Shown here piece after piece: positions 1 through 7,468 of a stretch of 10,391 bases of DNA. Every line of letters begins with the position of its first letter. Position 1 is the stretch's first letter. The notes under the pieces are model-generated. The model ran no database searches and was not told the origin of the DNA. It worked only from the letters and a program-made list of their open reading frames with translations. A program made the position numbers and the translations under genes. Source of the DNA: Bacteroidota bacterium (lineage in GTDB: Bacteria > Bacteroidota > Ignavibacteria > Kryptoniales > JAKASW01); assembly GCA_021789755.1 (NCBI GenBank), contig JAJYJD010000115.1, forward strand, positions 1 to 10,391. The letters run 5' to 3'.

Positions 1-1653
1 GTGAAGTGCGCCCCGATCGGGAACCGGGTTCCCGGTGAATCCTATCTCTTTCCCACAAACGCATCTCACACGATCAACTCGGGTTTTGCCGACTACCGGC
101 AGTCGCATTTGCACGGCGGGATAGACATCTCGACAAACGGGAAAATAGGTTACCCGGTGTATGCGGCTCTGTCGGGCTATGTGGATCGTGTATCGGTGTC
201 CCCCTTCGGTTACGGGAAAATGATCATCCTGCGCCATGCCGATTCTTCGTTCACACTCTATGCACACCTGTCCGGTTTCTCTGAGGAAATTGAAAAGCGT
301 GTAGAGGCAGCCCAGCGAAGCGAAGGGAAGTATGAAGTCGATCTCAAGTTTTCTCCGAACGAAATCAAAGTTGAGCGCGGAGAAATTATCGCCCGCACCG
401 GCGCCACCGGCGCAGGCGGCCCGCACCTGCATTTCGAGATCCACGCCAAGAATTATTCCTTCATTGACCCGCTGATTTACAAGTCTCTGGATGTTCCCGG
501 ATATAGATCGCCACGGATATTCAACGTCGCAGTGGAAGGGTTTCTGTCTGGCAGGGCGCGCGTGAGCAGGGTGGCCGGGCATAGGAACCGCTGCCGGGCC
601 CGCGATGTGTTCCAGATGAACGAACCTTTCTTCTTCATCATTCACGCCGCCGACTCGTACGGGCGTGGGCGTTTCAAGAGGCCGCCGAAACACATCGTGC
701 TGAGGATAGACGGCAATGATTTCATCTCGCTAGATCTGACGCGCTTCGATGTGGACGACTATCTTGATGTTCCCTCCCTCGTCGACCTCAAACTTTCGCG
801 AGGCTACAAGACTTATTACAGGCTTTGCGTCGACCGGGCATTCCCGTTTTCGGTCTTCACTCCATCCTCTCCGCTGAGCGGCCTGGTGGACGGCAACCTG
901 CCAAATGGGACGCATAACTACGACATCACTGTCAGAGACGAGAACGGCGACTCGGCAGTTGTAACGGGAAAGTTCATCCTGAACATCGGAAAGGACAAGA
1001 CGGTCTTGAGTCGGCCTCAAGCTGACAATCCTGTAATGATAAAGCCATTCAACGGAAGAGTCGTGAGCCCTTCGCCCGGATTGACACTTCGCTTTCCTCA
1101 GAACGCGTTCCTTAAAGACGAGGATCTCCGGGTCACGATGCTTTCCCCGACATCGTTCATGATCCGGGCCGGAGGAGAGGAGTTGAGAAGGAGAGTCCTG
1201 CTTACATGGAACGAAAACGATCCCAAACTTCAGCTTTTCCGCAGGGGAAGACGACGGTGGATCCATATCCCGTGTGAAAATGACGGAAAGGTGATTACTG
1301 CAAAAATAAGATTTGGAATCGGGGAATTTGCCCTGATTCGCGACACTACGCCGCCGGTGGTGCAAAGGATAAGAGTTGCTGCGAAGAATCCGTTCTACAG
1401 GTCCGTTGCGCCGACACACTTTAAGAGAGATTTTGTATATTTCAGGGTATTTGACAGGCTGTCGAATATCAATACGGACGATATATTGTTGAAAGTTGGC
1501 ACGCAGAATTTTTTATGCGAATATGATGTCGATAAGCATGCGGCAGTTTGCCGGGTCGATGCGGATCTGTTGCGCCGCGAGCGAAAGGTGGAAGTTGACG
1601 TGCGTGACAATGCCGGAAATGAAAAACGGGTTGTATCCAGACTCAGGTTCTGA
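1..1653 (+). CDS. M23 (LytM-type) zinc metallopeptidase with large beta-rich C-terminus, 5' partial
   Basis: Predicted cell-envelope peptidoglycan endopeptidase. The M23 domain spans about residues 15-160 of the visible reading frame. The HxxxD motif (H38-G-G-I-D42), the YAHL histidine (H89) and the late HLH motif (H142, H144) are all present. By family knowledge H38, D42 and H144 bind zinc and H142 acts in catalysis, so the enzyme should be active rather than a degenerate LytM. The remaining ~390 residues (about 160-550) match no domain I can name; they look beta-rich, with Ig-like wording near the end (DTTPPVV, VRDNAGN). The frame is open at base 1, and the GTG there is followed by no hydrophobic signal sequence. 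The true start and an export signal are therefore probably upstream of the window. The stop overlaps the next start by one base (TGATG), which implies co-translation with the K+ channel gene. Family call is confident; the cellular role is inference. Confidence 0.88.
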   Translation: MKCAPIGNRVPGESYLFPTNASHTINSGFADYRQSHLHGGIDISTNGKIGYPVYAALSGYVDRVSVSPFGYGKMIILRHADSSFTLYAHLSGFSEEIEKRVEAAQRSEGKYEVDLKFSPNEIKVERGEIIARTGATGAGGPHLHFEIHAKNYSFIDPLIYKSLDVPGYRSPRIFNVAVEGFLSGRARVSRVAGHRNRCRARDVFQMNEPFFFIIHAADSYGRGRFKRPPKHIVLRIDGNDFISLDLTRFDVDDYLDVPSLVDLKLSRGYKTYYRLCVDRAFPFSVFTPSSPLSGLVDGNLPNGTHNYDITVRDENGDSAVVTGKFILNIGKDKTVLSRPQADNPVMIKPFNGRVVSPSPGLTLRFPQNAFLKDEDLRVTMLSPTSFMIRAGGEELRRRVLLTWNENDPKLQLFRRGRRRWIHIPCENDGKVITAKIRFGIGEFALIRDTTPPVVQRIRVAAKNPFYRSVAPTHFKRDFVYFRVFDRLSNINTDDILLKVGTQNFLCEYDVDKHAAVCRVDADLLRRERKVEVDVRDNAGNEKRVVSRLRF

Positions 1654-2789
1654 TGAGGAAGATCTTGAGACAACGCAAAAGCGGACTGAGTTCGGCCCTG
1701 ATACCTGTTTTGGCGGCACTGGTTGTAGTGGCGATCGTGGGCGCCGTGCTCGTCTACTTTGCCGAGTGGCATCACGACAACATAAATTCGTTCTGGGACG
1801 CCGTGTGGTATTCGGTGGTCACGATGACAACCGTCGGCTACGGCGATATCGTTCCGAGGACCGTACTCGGAAGAATAGCAGGCATGTTCGTAATGCTCGC
1901 GGGAATATCGGTGATCTCTCTCCTGACAGCCACGATTTCATCTATCTTTGTCGAACAGAGAATAATGGAGAATCAGGGTTTGCGGCAGATTAAGTTGAAG
2001 GGACACACGATCATCTGCGGTTGGAACCAGAGGCTCGACAGCCTTCTGGAGACTCTTGAGAATGGTGCAGGTGAACGCAGGGAAGGCATCGTGCTTGTAA
2101 ATGAGATGGCGCCGGAGAGAATGGAAGAAGCTCTGAGCGGTTACTCCAATCTGAATTTGAAATACGTGTACGGAGACTACACAAAGGAGCCGACACTCAC
2201 ACGCGCAAACCTTAAGGAAGCACGCGCCGTGATCATACTCCCGGATATGTCGTTGTCGTCCGTACCCCGTGACGACAAAACGCTTCCGGCCGCACTGGCC
2301 GTGAAATCGCTCAGGCGGGACGTAAAGGTTTACGCCCATATCACCGACAAAGAGAATCTCACTCATCTGCGCCGCGCCGGCGTCGACGATGTAATCGTAA
2401 GCGATGAATATGTCGGATACCTTCTCGCCTCGGAGGTCACCTCTCCAGGTATATCCCAGGCGGTTGCGACGCTTCTCAACGCGGAAACAGGAACGAGACT
2501 GCAGCGCGTCAAGGTGCCTGTCGAATTGGTAGGAAAGAGGTTTGCCGAAATGCAGGAGTATTTCAAGACCCGGCGAAACAGCATCGCGATCGGCCTTGTA
2601 GCCGAGGAAGGCGCGGTGAAACTCTCCGACGTTCTTTCCTCCGATTACACCGCCATCGATTCCTTCATTGAACGAAAATTCAAGGCGGCTGGGCTCGACA
2701 TGCTGGAGAAGGGCGGAGTTCGCCTTAACCTCAATCCCCCGCTCGATTATATCGTTCAGCAAAAAGAAGATGCGATCGTGATAGGATGA
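1653..2789 (+). CDS. Two-TM potassium channel with RCK (TrkA-N/TrkA-C) domains
   Basis: Inner-membrane K+ channel of the MthK/Kch-like 2TM-RCK architecture, 378 aa. TM1 is the hydrophobic run at about residues 13-37. A pore helix and the canonical selectivity filter T59-T-V-G-Y-G-D65 follow, then TM2 at about 70-100. The cytosolic RCK N-domain (TrkA-N, Rossmann-like) starts near 115 with a TIICGWNQR beta-alpha start, a common channel variant of the GxGxxG loop. A TrkA-C/RCK-C domain covers about 280-378. RCK domains form a gating ring that responds to ligands such as Ca2+ or nucleotides in studied members; the ligand here cannot be read from sequence. The start ATG overlaps the M23 stop by 1 base, and the stop overlaps the next gene's ATG (ATGA). 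The direct partner is probably the downstream cyclic-nucleotide-binding protein. The K+ channel call is very secure because of the filter. Confidence 0.93.
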   Translation: MRKILRQRKSGLSSALIPVLAALVVVAIVGAVLVYFAEWHHDNINSFWDAVWYSVVTMTTVGYGDIVPRTVLGRIAGMFVMLAGISVISLLTATISSIFVEQRIMENQGLRQIKLKGHTIICGWNQRLDSLLETLENGAGERREGIVLVNEMAPERMEEALSGYSNLNLKYVYGDYTKEPTLTRANLKEARAVIILPDMSLSSVPRDDKTLPAALAVKSLRRDVKVYAHITDKENLTHLRRAGVDDVIVSDEYVGYLLASEVTSPGISQAVATLLNAETGTRLQRVKVPVELVGKRFAEMQEYFKTRRNSIAIGLVAEEGAVKLSDVLSSDYTAIDSFIERKFKAAGLDMLEKGGVRLNLNPPLDYIVQQKEDAIVIG

Positions 2790-3301
2790 AGAACAGAGAA
2801 TCGGAAATAGATCTCGGAAGGACTGCGATCTTCTCGGGTCTTCCCGAAAACAAGCTTGCCAGGATCTCTGCTATCGTCAAGATCGAGGACTTTCCGGTGA
2901 ACCATGCGGTAATGAAGGAGGGTGAGAGCGGAGGAAATCTCTATATCTTACTCGAAGGAGAAGTCGAAGTCTCGAAGTCGCTGGTGCTTCGCCAGTCTGG
3001 TTCCGCAGTGGATCCTCGTGACAAGTCGCTCGTCAGGCTAACTTCCAAGACCCAGCCGTTTTTTGGCGAGATGTCGCTCTTCGAGAAGGAAAGCGTCCGT
3101 ACGGCGACTGTCCGGACGATTACTCCGTGCAAGTTTGCACTCATCGACCTCGTAGATTTTGTGAAACTCGCCGAATCGGACCATGAGATCGGCTACAGAA
3201 CGTTCCTGAACATATCGTGGGCCCTTAGCGACAGGCTGAACAGGACGAACAACGACCTCCTCAAAGTGACGACTGCGCTCGGACTGGCGCTGGAACGATA
3301 G
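2786..3301 (+). CDS. Stand-alone cyclic-nucleotide-binding-domain protein
   Basis: Cytosolic 171-aa protein consisting essentially of one cNMP-binding (CAP/CRP-type) beta-roll followed by helices. The N-terminal part (IFSGLPENKLARIS, residues 15-28) is the typical lead-in helix. The roll contains NLYILLEGEVEVS (51-63). The phosphate-binding cassette reads F-G94-E95-M-S-L then R105-T-A-T-V. The GE and R residues sit 10 apart, as in E. coli CRP (E72, R82), so binding of cAMP or cGMP is plausible. No helix-turn-helix follows, so it is not a CRP-type transcription factor. Its ATG lies inside the stop of the K+ channel gene (ATGA, 4-base overlap), typical of translational coupling and of subunits that work together. 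I infer that it is a separate sensor subunit for the channel. It ends with TAG. The domain call is confident; the channel partnership is inferred only from gene order. Confidence 0.85.
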   Translation: MKNRESEIDLGRTAIFSGLPENKLARISAIVKIEDFPVNHAVMKEGESGGNLYILLEGEVEVSKSLVLRQSGSAVDPRDKSLVRLTSKTQPFFGEMSLFEKESVRTATVRTITPCKFALIDLVDFVKLAESDHEIGYRTFLNISWALSDRLNRTNNDLLKVTTALGLALER

Positions 3302-3413
3302 TTGACGCCGGGGATTTTGCATGAATTATCGACGAACGTGAGCGCCTTTTGAATCTCTTTACAAGAGACTATTCCCTTTAAACGCATGGATGCCAAGATA
3401 AGAAAAGAATTCA

Positions 3414-6083
3414 ATGAGTAGAGAAATCCCGAAGGCATATTCGCCATCCGATATCGAAGAAAAGTGGTACGAGTACTGGCAAGTCAACAAGCTCTTCGAA
3501 GCAAAACCGAATAAGGAAAAGAAACCTTACACGGTCGTGATCCCGCCGCCTAATATTACCGGTATCCTTACGATGGGACATGTTCTCAACAACTCGATAC
3601 AGGATGCCTTCGTCAGGTGGAAAAGGATGAGGGGTTACGAGGCGTGCTGGGTCCCGGGAACAGACCATGCGGGGATCGCGACCCAGAACGTCGTCGAGAA
3701 AAGCCTGGCGAAGGACGGGAAAGACCGGCACGCTATCGGGCGCGAGAAATTTGTCGAGTTAGTCTGGAAGTGGCGCGAGCAATACGGCGGGACGATAATC
3801 AAGCAGCTCAAGAAACTCGGTGTCTCATGCGACTGGACGCGCGAGAGGTTCACGATGGACCAGGGTTTGTCCCACGCCGTTCAGGAAGTCTTTGTAAGGC
3901 TGTACAAAAAAGGACTGATCTACCGGGGAAAATACATCGTCAACTGGTGTCCGAAGGATCATACGGCGATAAGCGACGACGAGGTCGAGTACCAGGAAAA
4001 GAATGGTAAGCTCTATTTCCTGAAATACCCGCTGGAAGACGGGAGCGGGCATGTGGTCGTCGCGACGACGCGCCCCGAGACGATGCTCGGCGACATTGCG
4101 GTCGCGGTGAACCCTTCCGACGAACGGTACAGACATCTTGTGGGGAAGAACCTTGTCCTTCCGCTTGTCGGGAGGAAGATGAAGATTATCGCCGACGATT
4201 ACGTCGACAAGGAGTTCGGCACGGGCGCCGTCAAGATAACTCCCGCTCACGATCCCAACGATTTCAGGATTGCAGAACGCCACAGCCTCGAAAAAGTCAT
4301 TGTCCTGGATATCTCGGGCAAGGTGAACGAGAACGCGCCGGAGAAGTACCGCGGACTGGACCGCTTCAAAGCACGGAAACAGATCATCGAAGATCTGCAG
4401 GCTCTCGGCCTCGTGGAAAAGATAGACGACTATAAGCTGAACGTCGGCGAGTGCTACCGCTGCCACACGGTGATCGAGCCCTACCTTTCGGACCAGTGGT
4501 TCGTGAAGATGAAGCCGCTCGCAGAACCGGCCTTACGTGCTGTGCGGGACGGGAAAGTCCATTTCTATCCGGAACGCTGGGTGAAGACGTACGAGCACTG
4601 GATGGAGAATATCCGGGACTGGTGCATCAGCCGCCAACTGTGGTGGGGTCACCGGATCCCTGTATGGTATTGCGAAAGTTGTAATGAGCTGGAGGTAAGC
4701 ACGGTGCATCCCGTTGAGCCCTGCAAGAAATGCGGCGGGCGCTCTTACCGCCAGGACGAGGATGTACTCGACACATGGTTTTCCTCCTGGCTCTGGCCGT
4801 TCTCGGTTTTCGGCTGGCCTGAAGAGACCGCAGACCTGAAATACTTTTATCCGACGGATACTCTCGTCACCGGTCCGGACATAATTTTCTTCTGGGTGGC
4901 CAGGATGGTCATGTCCGGACTCGAATTCATGAGAGATGTTCCGTTCAAACATGTTTATTTCACGAGCATCATCCGCGACATGCAGGGTAGGAAGATGTCC
5001 AAATCGCTCGGCAATTCCCCCGACCCGCTGGACGTCATCGCCGAGTACGGCGCCGATGCGCTGAGGTTTACCATCCTATTTCTCGCACCGCTCGCACAGG
5101 ACGTGTTGTTCGAGAGTTCAAAGTGCGAGATGGGCAGAAACTTCGCTAACAAGATCTGGAATGCCGGGAGATTCCTTCTGATGAACCGCGAGAAGCAAAG
5201 CCTGAGTGCGGCCCCCGACGTGTCGGTCTTCGATTTCGCCGACAGGTGGATTGTCAGCAGGCTCCATCACACGATCCGCGATCTCAACGCGGCGCTCGAC
5301 AATTTCAGGATAAACGACGCCGCGAAGATAATATATGATTTCGTCTGGCACGATTACTGCGATTGGTACGTCGAGATGGTGAAGGAGCGACTGAACCAGC
5401 CTGATGGATCTCCGGGAAAGAGCGTCGAGATGACGCGCGCGATAATTGTTTCCAACGCGATCTCGACATTCGAAACCTCGCTGAAGATGCTTCATCCTTT
5501 CATGCCGTTCATCACAGAGGAAATGTACAGCCTCGTCAACCCGGCACGCGCGGAGAGCATAACGGTCGCCGAGTTCCCTGAATCCGAGACGCGATTCATC
5601 AGCGAGGCGGTAGAGACGGAGATGGCGCTGGTCCAGGAAGTGATAACCTCGATCAGGGCAATGCGCAAGGAGGCGAATGTGCCGCCGGGTGAGCTGGTCG
5701 AAATAGTGGTTAAGCCGAAGGACGAGACAACACTGATTGTACTTTCGACCAACGAAGCATATATAAGGCGCCTCGCGAAGGTCAGCTCGTTGAGTATCGG
5801 CTATGATTTGCGGAAGCCGGAGACCTCCGCCAGTGCGGTCGTCCGCGGGACGGAAATATTCGTCTCGCTTGAAGGGCTGATAAACGTCGACGCGGAGCGG
5901 AGCCGCCTTGAAAAGGAGATCGCCCGCGTCAAAGGCGTCATCGCGGGCATAGAGTCCAAGCTGAAGAACGAACAGTTCACACAGCGTGCGCCGGCGCAGG
6001 TTATCGAAAAAGAAAAGTCAAAGCTCGAGTCGATGAAGCTGAACCTGTCGAAGCTCGAGGAGAATTACCAATCAACAAAATGA
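3414..6083 (+). CDS. valS: Valyl-tRNA synthetase
   Basis: Cytosolic class Ia aminoacyl-tRNA synthetase charging tRNA-Val; 889 aa, normal for the family. The N-terminal Rossmann fold begins with PPPNITG (45-50). The HIGH motif is T53-M-G-H56, with Thr instead of the usual first His. The CP1 editing domain carries TTRPETMLGD (218-227) and FGTGAVKITPAHDPNDF. The second signature KMSKS is intact at 527-531, followed by the anticodon-binding helical domain. A C-terminal arginine- and lysine-rich coiled coil (about 820-889) is characteristic of ValRS. Cysteine pairs C347/C350, C420/C423 and C437/C440 look like zinc sites; the last two form CX2C-X13-CX2C. The ATG at 3414 gives the normal N-terminus (SDIEEKWYEYW), but only a weak AAGA-type ribosome site precedes it. 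A 112-base gap separates it from the CNBD gene, so it probably has its own promoter; I could not identify one. Confidence 0.97.
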   Translation: MSREIPKAYSPSDIEEKWYEYWQVNKLFEAKPNKEKKPYTVVIPPPNITGILTMGHVLNNSIQDAFVRWKRMRGYEACWVPGTDHAGIATQNVVEKSLAKDGKDRHAIGREKFVELVWKWREQYGGTIIKQLKKLGVSCDWTRERFTMDQGLSHAVQEVFVRLYKKGLIYRGKYIVNWCPKDHTAISDDEVEYQEKNGKLYFLKYPLEDGSGHVVVATTRPETMLGDIAVAVNPSDERYRHLVGKNLVLPLVGRKMKIIADDYVDKEFGTGAVKITPAHDPNDFRIAERHSLEKVIVLDISGKVNENAPEKYRGLDRFKARKQIIEDLQALGLVEKIDDYKLNVGECYRCHTVIEPYLSDQWFVKMKPLAEPALRAVRDGKVHFYPERWVKTYEHWMENIRDWCISRQLWWGHRIPVWYCESCNELEVSTVHPVEPCKKCGGRSYRQDEDVLDTWFSSWLWPFSVFGWPEETADLKYFYPTDTLVTGPDIIFFWVARMVMSGLEFMRDVPFKHVYFTSIIRDMQGRKMSKSLGNSPDPLDVIAEYGADALRFTILFLAPLAQDVLFESSKCEMGRNFANKIWNAGRFLLMNREKQSLSAAPDVSVFDFADRWIVSRLHHTIRDLNAALDNFRINDAAKIIYDFVWHDYCDWYVEMVKERLNQPDGSPGKSVEMTRAIIVSNAISTFETSLKMLHPFMPFITEEMYSLVNPARAESITVAEFPESETRFISEAVETEMALVQEVITSIRAMRKEANVPPGELVEIVVKPKDETTLIVLSTNEAYIRRLAKVSSLSIGYDLRKPETSASAVVRGTEIFVSLEGLINVDAERSRLEKEIARVKGVIAGIESKLKNEQFTQRAPAQVIEKEKSKLESMKLNLSKLEENYQSTK

Positions 6084-6111
6084 GTTACCCAATAACGCCC
6101 ACCGTAGCAGT

Positions 6112-6171
6112 AGCTCCGACATTTATGTCGGAGCTCCACGAGTTGGATTTTATTCCGGGTTTTAACCCGGA
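6112..6171. repeat. Tandem pair of perfect hairpins with TTTA loops
   Basis: Hairpin A has a perfect 10-bp stem (AGCTCCGACA at 6112-6121, TGTCGGAGCT at 6126-6135) around the loop TTTA at 6122-6125. Hairpin B has a perfect 7-bp stem (TCCGGGT at 6154-6160, ACCCGGA at 6165-6171), again with loop TTTA (6161-6164). They lie in the valS-yajQ gap, beginning 28 bases after the valS stop. Neither is followed by a T tract, so intrinsic termination is not well supported. The two closely spaced GC-rich palindromes look more like a REP/MITE-type intergenic repeat or an mRNA-stabilising element. Only one instance is visible in this window, so repetitiveness is inference. Confidence 0.6.
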
Positions 6172-6209
6172 TGGTAACCCACCACAGAACATCGTGGGAA
6201 AACGACATT

Positions 6210-6216
6210 GGAGTGA
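6210..6216 (+). promoter_or_regulatory. Ribosome-binding site that fixes the yajQ start
   Basis: GGAGTGA lies with GGAG 5 bases upstream of the ATG at 6219. An in-frame ATG 48 bases further upstream (6171) overlaps the second hairpin and has no comparable site. This supports 6219 as the real start of yajQ. Confidence 0.7.
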
Positions 6217-6218
6217 GC

Positions 6219-6710
6219 ATGCCATCATTTGACATAGTGAATCACGTCGACCTGCAGGAAGTCGACAACGCGATCAACAACACGAAGAAGGAAATCGCAA
6301 CCCGCTATGATTTCCGCGGTTCGCCGGCTGAAGTCAGCCTCGATAAGAAAGAGAAGAAAATCCACGTCGTGGCCGAGCACGAGATGCGTATGGACGCGGT
6401 CATGGATATGCTCATGACGCACCTGATAAAGCGAAAGATCGATCCGAAAGTTCTCAAGCCGAAGGCGGTCGAACCGACGTCACAGGGTCATGTTAAGCGC
6501 GAGATCGCGATACAGGAAGGCATCGAGACCGACATCGCGAAGCAGATCGTGAAACTGATAAAGGACCGGAAGCTTAAGGTCCAGGCGGCTATTCAGGACG
6601 AACAGGTCCGTGTCAGCGGAAAGAAGATCGACGACCTGCAGGAAGTCATCAAAATGCTCAGGGGACAGAACCTCGGTATACCATTGCAGTTTGTCAACAT
6701 GAAAGATTGA
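6219..6710 (+). CDS. yajQ: YajQ family nucleotide-binding protein (DUF520)
   Basis: Cytosolic 163-aa protein of the YajQ/UPF0234 family, the same length as the E. coli protein. The N-terminus MPSFDIVNHVDLQEVDNA is the family signature, followed by TRYDFRGS. The rest shows the expected duplicated alpha/beta fold (KKEKKIHVVAEHE, then a second half ending GIPLQFVNMKD). Some members (Xanthomonas) bind cyclic-di-GMP and others have been reported to bind nucleotides or RNA; the role here is unknown. I chose the ATG at 6219 because it gives the conserved N-terminus and has a good ribosome site. An upstream in-frame ATG at 6171 would add 16 residues encoded partly by an intergenic hairpin. The 135-base gap to valS with two hairpins argues against simple co-translation with valS. 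Confidence 0.95.
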   Translation: MPSFDIVNHVDLQEVDNAINNTKKEIATRYDFRGSPAEVSLDKKEKKIHVVAEHEMRMDAVMDMLMTHLIKRKIDPKVLKPKAVEPTSQGHVKREIAIQEGIETDIAKQIVKLIKDRKLKVQAAIQDEQVRVSGKKIDDLQEVIKMLRGQNLGIPLQFVNMKD

Positions 6711-6867
6711 ATCGGAATTCCGAATTATGAATTCTAAATTTCCATTCGACGTTATAATGAACTTTATCGGATTCGTCAGGGCGCGGAATCTCTCACCGAT
6801 TCTCACGCCGGTTTTCCCCGTGCCTGATTGAGAATCCAAAATTAAAAATTGAGAATTATTCAAGAGT
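6711..6867. repeat. AT-rich degenerate repeat gap with imperfect inverted arms
   Basis: This 157-base gap between yajQ and rfbC holds short AATTC-type repeats. The arms AATTCTAAATTT (6730-6741) and AAATTGAGAATT (6846-6857) are inverted repeats matching at 11 of 12 positions, about 104 bases apart. ATTGAGAAT also occurs twice in direct orientation (6827-6835 and 6848-6856), 21 bases apart. No terminator with a T tract and no clear promoter is seen. It resembles decayed intergenic repeat DNA; a small MITE-like element is possible but unproven. Confidence 0.4.
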
Positions 6868-7419
6868 ATGACATTTACCTTTACGCAGGTTAAGAGCCCG
6901 GAAGGGCTGATAGTTATCACGCCGTACGTGTTCAATGACGAGCGCGGCTTTTTCATGGAGACTTTCCGTGCCGATGAGTTTGAGAAAGTCGGTATCAAGG
7001 AAGAGTTTATCCAGGACAACCAGTCGAGGTCCGTAAAGGGCGTGATCCGGGGACTCCATTTCCAGGTGGACCCGCATGAACAGTCCAAGCTTGTAAGATG
7101 CATCCGTGGGGAGGTTTTCGACGTCGCGGTCGACATGAGGAAAAAGTCGGACTCGTTCGGCAAATGGTTCGGCGTCGTGCTATCGGAAGAGAACAAGAAA
7201 ATGCTCTATATCCCGACGGGATTCGCACACGGATATTCCACCCTATCCGAAGAAGCTGAAGTGCTCTACAAGGTCGACGAGTTCTATTCCAAGGACGACG
7301 AGCGGGGAATCGTCTACAACGACCCAAAGATCGCTGTCGATTGGAGGGTCTCCAGCCCGATAGTCTCGACCAAGGATAAGGGGCTTCCCAGGTTTGATAA
7401 GGAAGAGGAGTACTTCTGA
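6868..7419 (+). CDS. rfbC: dTDP-4-dehydrorhamnose 3,5-epimerase (RmlC)
   Basis: Cytosolic cupin enzyme that epimerises dTDP-4-keto-6-deoxyglucose at C3 and C5, the third step of dTDP-L-rhamnose synthesis for surface polysaccharide. It is 183 aa, normal for the family. The signature RGLHFQ (61-66) supplies the catalytic His64, matching His63 of Salmonella RmlC. The cupin core FAHGYSTLSEEAEVLYK (119-135), Y140 in EFY, the GIVYNDP motif (147-153) and STKD with D170 near the C-terminus are all present. The product is therefore probably active. The ATG at 6868 gives a normal N-terminus but has only a weak purine-rich site (CAAGAG) before it. No rfbA, rfbB or rfbD is visible next to it; the partners must be encoded elsewhere. 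It ends 48 bases before the remnant four-helix-bundle frame. Confidence 0.96.
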   Translation: MTFTFTQVKSPEGLIVITPYVFNDERGFFMETFRADEFEKVGIKEEFIQDNQSRSVKGVIRGLHFQVDPHEQSKLVRCIRGEVFDVAVDMRKKSDSFGKWFGVVLSEENKKMLYIPTGFAHGYSTLSEEAEVLYKVDEFYSKDDERGIVYNDPKIAVDWRVSSPIVSTKDKGLPRFDKEEEYF

Positions 7420-7423
7420 AAAG

Positions 7424-7468
7424 AAATTTACGATCTAGGATTTTGGATTTGCGATCCGATTGAAATTT
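7424..7468. repeat. Degenerate GATTT-type repeat, left flank of four-helix-bundle gene
   Basis: Just after rfbC there is a short run of irregular units built on GATTT/GATC words (for example GGATTTTGGATTTGCGATC near 7438-7456). The same kind of units, read on the opposite strand, occurs at about 7869-7909 on the other side of the four-helix-bundle gene. Similarity is by word and spacing only; it is too degenerate for exact boundaries. Confidence 0.4.

Noticed and set aside
730..1419. Minus-strand frame inside the M23 gene
   Set aside because: It is the antisense shadow of a well-supported coding frame and has no recognisable protein character.
2755..2800. Programmed -1 frameshift fusing the K+ channel to the CNBD protein
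   Set aside because: The CNBD frame is indeed -1 relative to the channel, but the CAAAAAG near the junction is not in the reading phase needed for slippage, and the ATGA overlap explains the arrangement by normal coupling.
3302..3329. Sigma-70-like promoter TTGACG-16-AATTAT before valS
   Set aside because: The -35 word is good but the -10 word matches at only 4 of 6 positions with a short spacer; the probable lineage often uses different promoter words, so I do not list it as a feature.
3354..3368. Terminator hairpin TCTCTT/AAGAGA between the CNBD gene and valS
   Set aside because: The stem is only 6 bp, AT-rich, with a 3-base loop and no following T tract.
6171..6710. Longer yajQ reading frame starting at ATG 6171
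   Set aside because: The extra 16 residues are not family-like, the ATG overlaps the second hairpin and lacks a ribosome site; ATG 6219 has GGAG at proper spacing and gives the conserved MPSFDI start.
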